DNA of 64,000 nucleotides from NCBI GenBank assembly GCA_040752025.1, contig JBFMFR010000023.1, forward strand, positions 1 to 64,000. The letters run 5' to 3'. The DNA comes from JBFMFR01 sp040752025. GTDB lineage: Bacteria > Chloroflexota > Anaerolineae > Anaerolineales > UBA4823. Position 1 is the stretch's first letter, and every line of letters begins with the position of its first letter. This document shows positions 60,172 through 64,000 of the stretch, in pieces. A program made the position numbers and the translations under genes. Below the pieces are notes generated by a model that was not told where the DNA came from, searched no databases, and saw only the letters and a list, made by a program, of their open reading frames with translations.

Positions 60172-60287
60172 AGAATCGAGCATGTTTACCCGGGTTTTAC
60201 TTGCGCGTTTGGGGTGATGATTGTAGAATCATAGAGATTGTGGAAAAAGGCGCTTTTGAAAATATTCATGAATAGGGAGTCAGGTCG

Positions 60288-61697
60288 TTGTCGGTAGAAA
60301 AACTGCTGGACCGTTCTGAAACGAGCGCTTCGCCGGCTGCGTTGGATGTACACCGCGATACGCTGGCTGAGTTCGCCCTGGCAATGATCCTGTTGGGATC
60401 GTTGGCGATCATGCGGGCGTTTTTCGTTTCCGGCTCTTCCATGTGGACGACTCTGGTATCTGGGGGCGTGTTGCTGGGCATGGGGGTTTTCCTGCGGCGC
60501 AGGGCAGACGATCTCAACTTGCAAGTATCCTGGTACCTGATCGTGGCAACGCTGATCGTCGCTATCTCGCTGGAGGCTTACGGGTATCCTAACAGCCCGG
60601 CGCGTTACTATTATCCGATTGCGATCCTGATCTCCAGCCTGCTGATCTCGCGCAGCGGCATCGTGGTGGTCACCCTGGTAGCGGCGGTGGCTGAACTGTC
60701 GGTGGTTTTCACGCTGGGAGCCGGCTGGCGAGATGGGAACCTGGTGGGCGGGCCGCAGGTGCTGATCCTGGTGACAGCCTTTGCTTCCTTCCTGGCCTCA
60801 CGCCAACTGCGCACCGCCCTGGAGACGGCGGAGAGCTTTTCAGCGCGCACCAGCGACATGTTGGAGCAGATCCGCACGCAGCGGGCCGAGCTGACCAAGA
60901 CGGTGCGGGCGCTGGGCGAGGCCAATGCCCGCCTGGAGCGCCTGAACGTTGAACTGGACCAGGCGCGCGCCGTGGCGGAGGAGGCTGACCAGTTTAAATC
61001 TCAGTTCCTGGCGCACATGTCGCACGAACTGCGCACACCGCTTAACGCCATCCTGAACTTCACGGCATTCGTCTCGGACGGCCTGATGGGCGATGTGAAC
61101 GAGGCGCAGGTGGAAACGCTGCAGAAGGTAATCGACAGCGGCAACCACCTGTTGAGCTTGATCAACGATGTGCTGGATATCTCCAAGATTGAGGCCGGGC
61201 TGATGAACCTGTTTGTTGAGGATGTGGATCTGAACAGGGCGTTGAGTGCGGCGGTGTCGATCACCAAGGGCCTGCTCAAAGACAAGCCGGTCGAGTTGAT
61301 CACGGAGATCGAAGAGGACCTGCCCCACATCCGTGGAGATAAGCGCCGGGTGCGGCAAATCTTCCTCAACCTGGCTTCTAACGCAGTCAAGTTCACGCCG
61401 GAGGGCAGTATCACGATCACGGCGCAGCGCGACGCCAGCCAGATCCACGTATTGGTGCAGGATACGGGCATCGGCGTCGCCGAGGAAGACCAGGCGACGA
61501 TCTTCGAGCCCTTCAAGCAGGCCCAGCACGACCTGCGCAACGTGATCGGCACAGGGCTGGGGCTGCCGATCAGCAAACACTTCGTTGAAGCGCATGGCGG
61601 GCGGATGTGGATGGAGAGCGAAAAAGGAGCGGGCTCGAGATTTCATGTTATACTTCCGATCGATCACCAGTTCGACCAGCTGGTTGAGGCCGGGTAA
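60288..61697 (+). CDS. Membrane histidine kinase
   Basis: A TTG start at 60288 is used; no ATG with a better site was found. The 469-residue protein has five or six hydrophobic segments (residues 25-185), a coiled coil (LEQIRTQRAELTKTVRALGE), a HisKA box (FLAHMSHELRTPLNAILNFT) with the phosphoacceptor His, and a HATPase (NLASNAVKFTPEG, GTGLGLPISKHF). It probably signals to the two receivers that follow. The stimulus is unknown. Confidence 0.8.
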   Translation: MSVEKLLDRSETSASPAALDVHRDTLAEFALAMILLGSLAIMRAFFVSGSSMWTTLVSGGVLLGMGVFLRRRADDLNLQVSWYLIVATLIVAISLEAYGYPNSPARYYYPIAILISSLLISRSGIVVVTLVAAVAELSVVFTLGAGWRDGNLVGGPQVLILVTAFASFLASRQLRTALETAESFSARTSDMLEQIRTQRAELTKTVRALGEANARLERLNVELDQARAVAEEADQFKSQFLAHMSHELRTPLNAILNFTAFVSDGLMGDVNEAQVETLQKVIDSGNHLLSLINDVLDISKIEAGLMNLFVEDVDLNRALSAAVSITKGLLKDKPVELITEIEEDLPHIRGDKRRVRQIFLNLASNAVKFTPEGSITITAQRDASQIHVLVQDTGIGVAEEDQATIFEPFKQAQHDLRNVIGTGLGLPISKHFVEAHGGRMWMESEKGAGSRFHVILPIDHQFDQLVEAG

Positions 61698-61721
61698 AGC
61701 TTTGCGGCAGACGACACTTTC

Positions 61722-62132
61722 ATGACAGATCAGGGCCCACTTATTTTGTTCGTTGATGACGACGCCCCCAGCCGGGAAGTGATGAAAGTGATTCTCAACC
61801 GGGTGGCGGGTTACAACCGGGTGGAGTTATTCGAAGATAGCCAGAATTTCATGGAGCGGCTGCATGCCCTGCCGGGCGCGCCGGACGTGATCTTCCTGGA
61901 TATCCAGGTGCCGCCGATCGATGGTTACGAGATGTTGAAGTTGATCCGCAGCGATCCAGCTTACCAAAAGGCGAAGATTATCGCGGTGACGGCCAGTATC
62001 ATGCCCAGCGACGTGGCGCTGCTGCAGCAGGCCGGTTTCGACGGGCTGATTGGTAAACCGTTGGTGCACAAGATTTTCCCGGAGTTACTTCATAAAATTC
62101 TGGCGGGCGAGCCAATCTGGTACATTCCGTAA
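61722..62132 (+). CDS. Single-domain response regulator
   Basis: The 136-residue product is one receiver: LILFVDDDAPSREVMKVILN with the acidic pair, phosphoacceptor Asp in DVIFLDIQVPPIDG, Thr in IIAVTAS and Lys in GLIGKPL. It has no output domain. It lies 24 bases after the histidine kinase gene and is probably its phosphotransfer partner, acting by protein contacts. Confidence 0.85.
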   Translation: MTDQGPLILFVDDDAPSREVMKVILNRVAGYNRVELFEDSQNFMERLHALPGAPDVIFLDIQVPPIDGYEMLKLIRSDPAYQKAKIIAVTASIMPSDVALLQQAGFDGLIGKPLVHKIFPELLHKILAGEPIWYIP

Positions 62133-62158
62133 TCGCCGGCCAGCAAGGAGCACAAGGC

Positions 62159-62569
62159 ATGTTGTTAGATGGGAAACGCATTTTTGTAGTCGAGGATGAC
62201 TCGTCGAACCTGGCAATTATCCGTACGATCCTGCTGCGTCAGGGAGCCTCAGTGCCGTTCGACGCATGGGGCAAGGGGGCGATCGAGACGATACGCCGCT
62301 CGCTGCCGATCGATGTGATCCTACTGGACCTGGCCCTGCCGCGCGGGGTGAGCGGGTACGATGTTTACGATGAAATCCGCTCAATACCCGAACTGGAGAA
62401 GGTGCCGGTGGTACTGGTGACAGCGGCCGATCCGAGCACCGAGATGAACCGGGCGCGTGACAAGGGGATGAGCGGCTTCATTTCCAAACCGATCAAGTAT
62501 GGCAGCTTTGCCCAGTCGATCGCCGCCGTGCTGGCTGGCGAGCCGGTCTGGGATGATGGCAGCATGTAG
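62159..62569 (+). CDS. Second single-domain response regulator
   Basis: The 136-residue product is also a receiver: RIFVVEDDSSNLAIIRTILL with the acidic pair, Asp in DVILLDLALPRGVSG, Thr in PVVLVTAADP and Lys in GFISKPIK. It has no output domain. It starts 26 bases after the first receiver. Two receivers after one kinase suggest a branched or buffered signal path. Confidence 0.85.
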   Translation: MLLDGKRIFVVEDDSSNLAIIRTILLRQGASVPFDAWGKGAIETIRRSLPIDVILLDLALPRGVSGYDVYDEIRSIPELEKVPVVLVTAADPSTEMNRARDKGMSGFISKPIKYGSFAQSIAAVLAGEPVWDDGSM

Positions 62570-62597
62570 CTTCTTCATAGCATAACATTGGCGATTA

Positions 62598-62622
62598 CGA
62601 GACGGCCCAACGGGCCGTCTCG
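62598..62622. terminator. Bidirectional terminator between convergent genes
   Basis: CGAGACGGCCC (62598-62608) pairs perfectly with GGGCCGTCTCG (62612-62622), loop AAC. It sits between the end of the receiver gene and the end of the minus-strand beta-grasp gene. The T tract is poor in both directions. Confidence 0.65.
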
Positions 62623-62627
62623 TTGCG

Positions 62628-63023
62628 TTAACCACCCACCAGGGGCAGCAGCTTGAAGAAGGAAACCTGGGTGTTCTCTTCCACTTCGATGATTTCGTCC
62701 AGGCTTTCTACCTGGCGATCGTCGACCAGGACAAAGAAGGCGTTGTCTTCGAAGGCCTGCAAAGCCAGCTCGGCCTGCTTGCGCCAATCGATCTGGCGGC
62801 GCTGGCGCAGGCGGTAGCCATTCAAGGTGGCTTCTGTCTCATCAGGCTGCACCAGGCCGTTGAAGTATTCCGGGGTGGACAGGTTGTACAGGCTGACTTC
62901 CTGGTGCACGCGCTGGCGGATCAGCTCGCGCAAAGTCAGGCGCTGGCTGGCGACGGTGAAGTTGAGTTTGTTCGAGACCTGTCCGGTGGTCAGTTCATCA
63001 CGTGCAGTCAGTGAGATAGGCAT
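62628..63023 (-). CDS. Beta-grasp (MoaD/ThiS/ubiquitin-like) protein ending in Gly-Gly
   Basis: CTGGAGGAGCCTCCC precedes the ATG. The 131-residue product begins MPISLTARDELTTGQVSNKL, a first strand pair, followed by LTLRELIRQRVHQEV (the helix of the fold) and an insertion of about 50 residues. The C-terminal 40 residues are NAFFVLVDDRQVESLDEIIE, then V-E-E-N-T-Q-V-S-F-F, ending KLLPLVGG with the stop directly after the second Gly. The order and the terminal GG match MoaD, ThiS and ubiquitin, whose GG is activated by an E1 enzyme for sulfur transfer or conjugation. It lies downstream of the DUF4132 gene. No E1 or deubiquitinase is in the window. I infer a modifier or sulfur carrier; the role is unknown. 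Confidence 0.6.
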   Translation of the reverse strand: MPISLTARDELTTGQVSNKLNFTVASQRLTLRELIRQRVHQEVSLYNLSTPEYFNGLVQPDETEATLNGYRLRQRRQIDWRKQAELALQAFEDNAFFVLVDDRQVESLDEIIEVEENTQVSFFKLLPLVGG

Positions 63024-63071
63024 GGGAGGCTCCTCCAGTGAATTGGTACACGATTGGTCATGCGTCTCGGA

Positions 63072-64000
63072 TCAGCGCCTGATCTGGAGCAGGATGGTGG
63101 GGTCTTTGATCTTGTGGTCTTCAGCCAGCAGGAAGGCTTTGCTCAAGATCAACGCCAGGGTGGGATCACCCTCGAAGGGCAGAAAAATGTTCCCGGTCGC
63201 TCGATTGCTGGATGGGGCGGGCACGATGCACAGGGATTGGTCATTTGGCTCCATGAGGATATTACCGCTGCCCAGGTGGATTTTGTAGGTATGGAGCTGG
63301 CCGGTGACCACCAGGAAGCGCCCGGCGACCTGGCAGCGTTGAGCGATTTTCAGGCGCGGCAGCAGGCGTTCCAGGACTTCTTTACGGGTTTGGGCCGTGG
63401 CGGACAGCTCACCGAAGGCGTAAGACTGCCAGTAAGTGCCATAGCCCGGGATCAGGCCGCGCTCCTGCCAGTTGGGATCGTTGCCCACGCTGCACACGCC
63501 AACGAACAGATCAACGTCGCGCAGTCCTTCTGAGAAGCACAAAGGCGGGACTTCATCCAGGGGCAGTGGCTCGCCGTCCCCGTGGCAGAAGCGCACCTGG
63601 TCGGTTGTCACGTAAAGGCAGATGCCGTTCGGGGAGAGATGTTCGGGGATGCCGTTGACCCAAAACTCGACCTTCAGGCCAGCCTGCGAAAGAAGCAGAA
63701 CGGGGGTGTTGAAGGAATCCCATCCGCCTTGCAGGCTGTAATGCCAGCCGCGCTGCTGGCACAGGGCTGAGAACTGATGCTGGCGCAGAATGTGGGCGGC
63801 GAAGCGGTTTGAGTAGGTGCGGGTAAGGCGCTCGGCCTCGGTGAGCAGGTAGATCTCACGGTGGGCCTGTTAAAAGGCTGATGATCTGGATGATGGCGGT
63901 GTAGTCATCGAACTGGCGGGTCAGGCAGCCCTGCGCATCCAGGCCGTAATCGGGCACGGAGAGTTCTTCGAGATCGGCGACGGTCAACCCCTGGCTTTGG
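63072..64000 (-). pseudogene. DUF4132/DUF7737-type large protein gene with internal deletion (runs off right edge)
   Basis: From 63872 down to 63072 the frame encodes the C-terminal part of the DUF4132 family: AHREIYLLTEAERLTRTYSN, then PLDEVPPLCFSEGLRDVDLF, GELSATAQTRKEVLERLLPR and TYKIHLGSGNILMEPNDQ (DUF7737). Reading back, an in-frame TAA stops at 63870-63872. In another frame a piece from the window edge reads ADLEELSVPDYGLDAQGCLT, then RQFDDYTAIIQII, which also resembles an N-terminal part of this family, and ends at 63856. In intact members a few hundred residues separate these two blocks; here they abut. An internal out-of-frame deletion is the simplest explanation. The family function is not established. 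Confidence 0.6.

Overview
The window looks like part of a chromosome of a Chloroflexota bacterium, probably Anaerolineae-like. The evidence is indirect: very large signalling fusions (HTH-kinase-STAND-WD40 and cyclase-NB-ARC-TPR), several Ser/Thr kinases, membrane-anchored sensors of a type common in that phylum, a replication-relaxation-type protein, and G+C-rich coding sequence throughout. No rRNA, tRNA or CRISPR array was recognised. The taxonomic call is inference.

Layout. (1) 1-14 kb: the end of an IS630-like transposase, a large secreted metalloprotease-like protein, two giant regulators, and a histidine kinase/response regulator pair in which BOTH genes carry a frameshift. (2) 14-21 kb: a WbsX/GH99-like lipoprotein, small membrane proteins, a methyltransferase, a Crp/Fnr regulator, a BON protein, and a membrane Ser/Thr kinase whose sensory half has the same build as that of the broken histidine kinase. 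(3) 21.3-42.7 kb: a nearly continuous plus-strand respiratory island. It encodes a lipoprotein cytochrome cd1 nitrite reductase (nirS-like), a MIP18/DUF59 protein, an NnrS-like membrane protein and a NarX/NarL-like sensor pair. A cytochrome bc complex follows (GltD-like Fe-S flavoprotein, split cytochrome b, Rieske protein, triheme and diheme cytochromes c), then narGHJ, hemerythrin, narI, a DUF1360 protein and narK. Together these would take electrons from NAD(P)H and quinol through the bc complex to c-type cytochromes and NirS, and from quinol directly to NarGHI, giving nitrate to nitrite to NO.

(4) 43.1-54.1 kb: a block of genes all on the minus strand that reads as an integrated replicon. 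It encodes a replication-relaxation-like protein, an SSB-like protein, a putative helicase loader, a two-domain initiator-like protein whose linker is written in iteron-like DNA repeats, DnaB, a ParB substitute made of two tandem ribbon-helix-helix-like modules, ParA, an NYN plus cold-shock-like protein, an FtsK/HerA ATPase, two membrane proteins and an XRE regulator. A phased repeat cluster at about 47.97-48.04 kb is a candidate centromere or origin. No integrase, relaxase or complete conjugation system is visible, and no attachment repeats were identified. The left flank is an AT-rich gene-poor stretch beginning where a 28-codon ORF is translationally coupled to narK. (5) 54.1-56.8 kb: accessory genes, namely a DUF6429 protein, a MazEF-like toxin-antitoxin pair, an SdpI-like protein with a lipoprotein, a truncated trypsin-co-occurring domain, and several hairpins.

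(6) 57-64 kb: a PknB-like kinase with a duplicated ectodomain, a histidine kinase with two stand-alone receivers, and, on the other strand, a DUF4132/DUF7737 gene broken by an internal deletion. Downstream of it lies a small beta-grasp protein that ends exactly in Gly-Gly, like MoaD, ThiS or ubiquitin. The observations I think most worth following up are that GG-terminal protein, the bc complex with its GltD-like subunit, the integrated replicon with its origin and centromere candidates, and the doubly broken two-component system. All functions are read from sequence by eye, without database searches.
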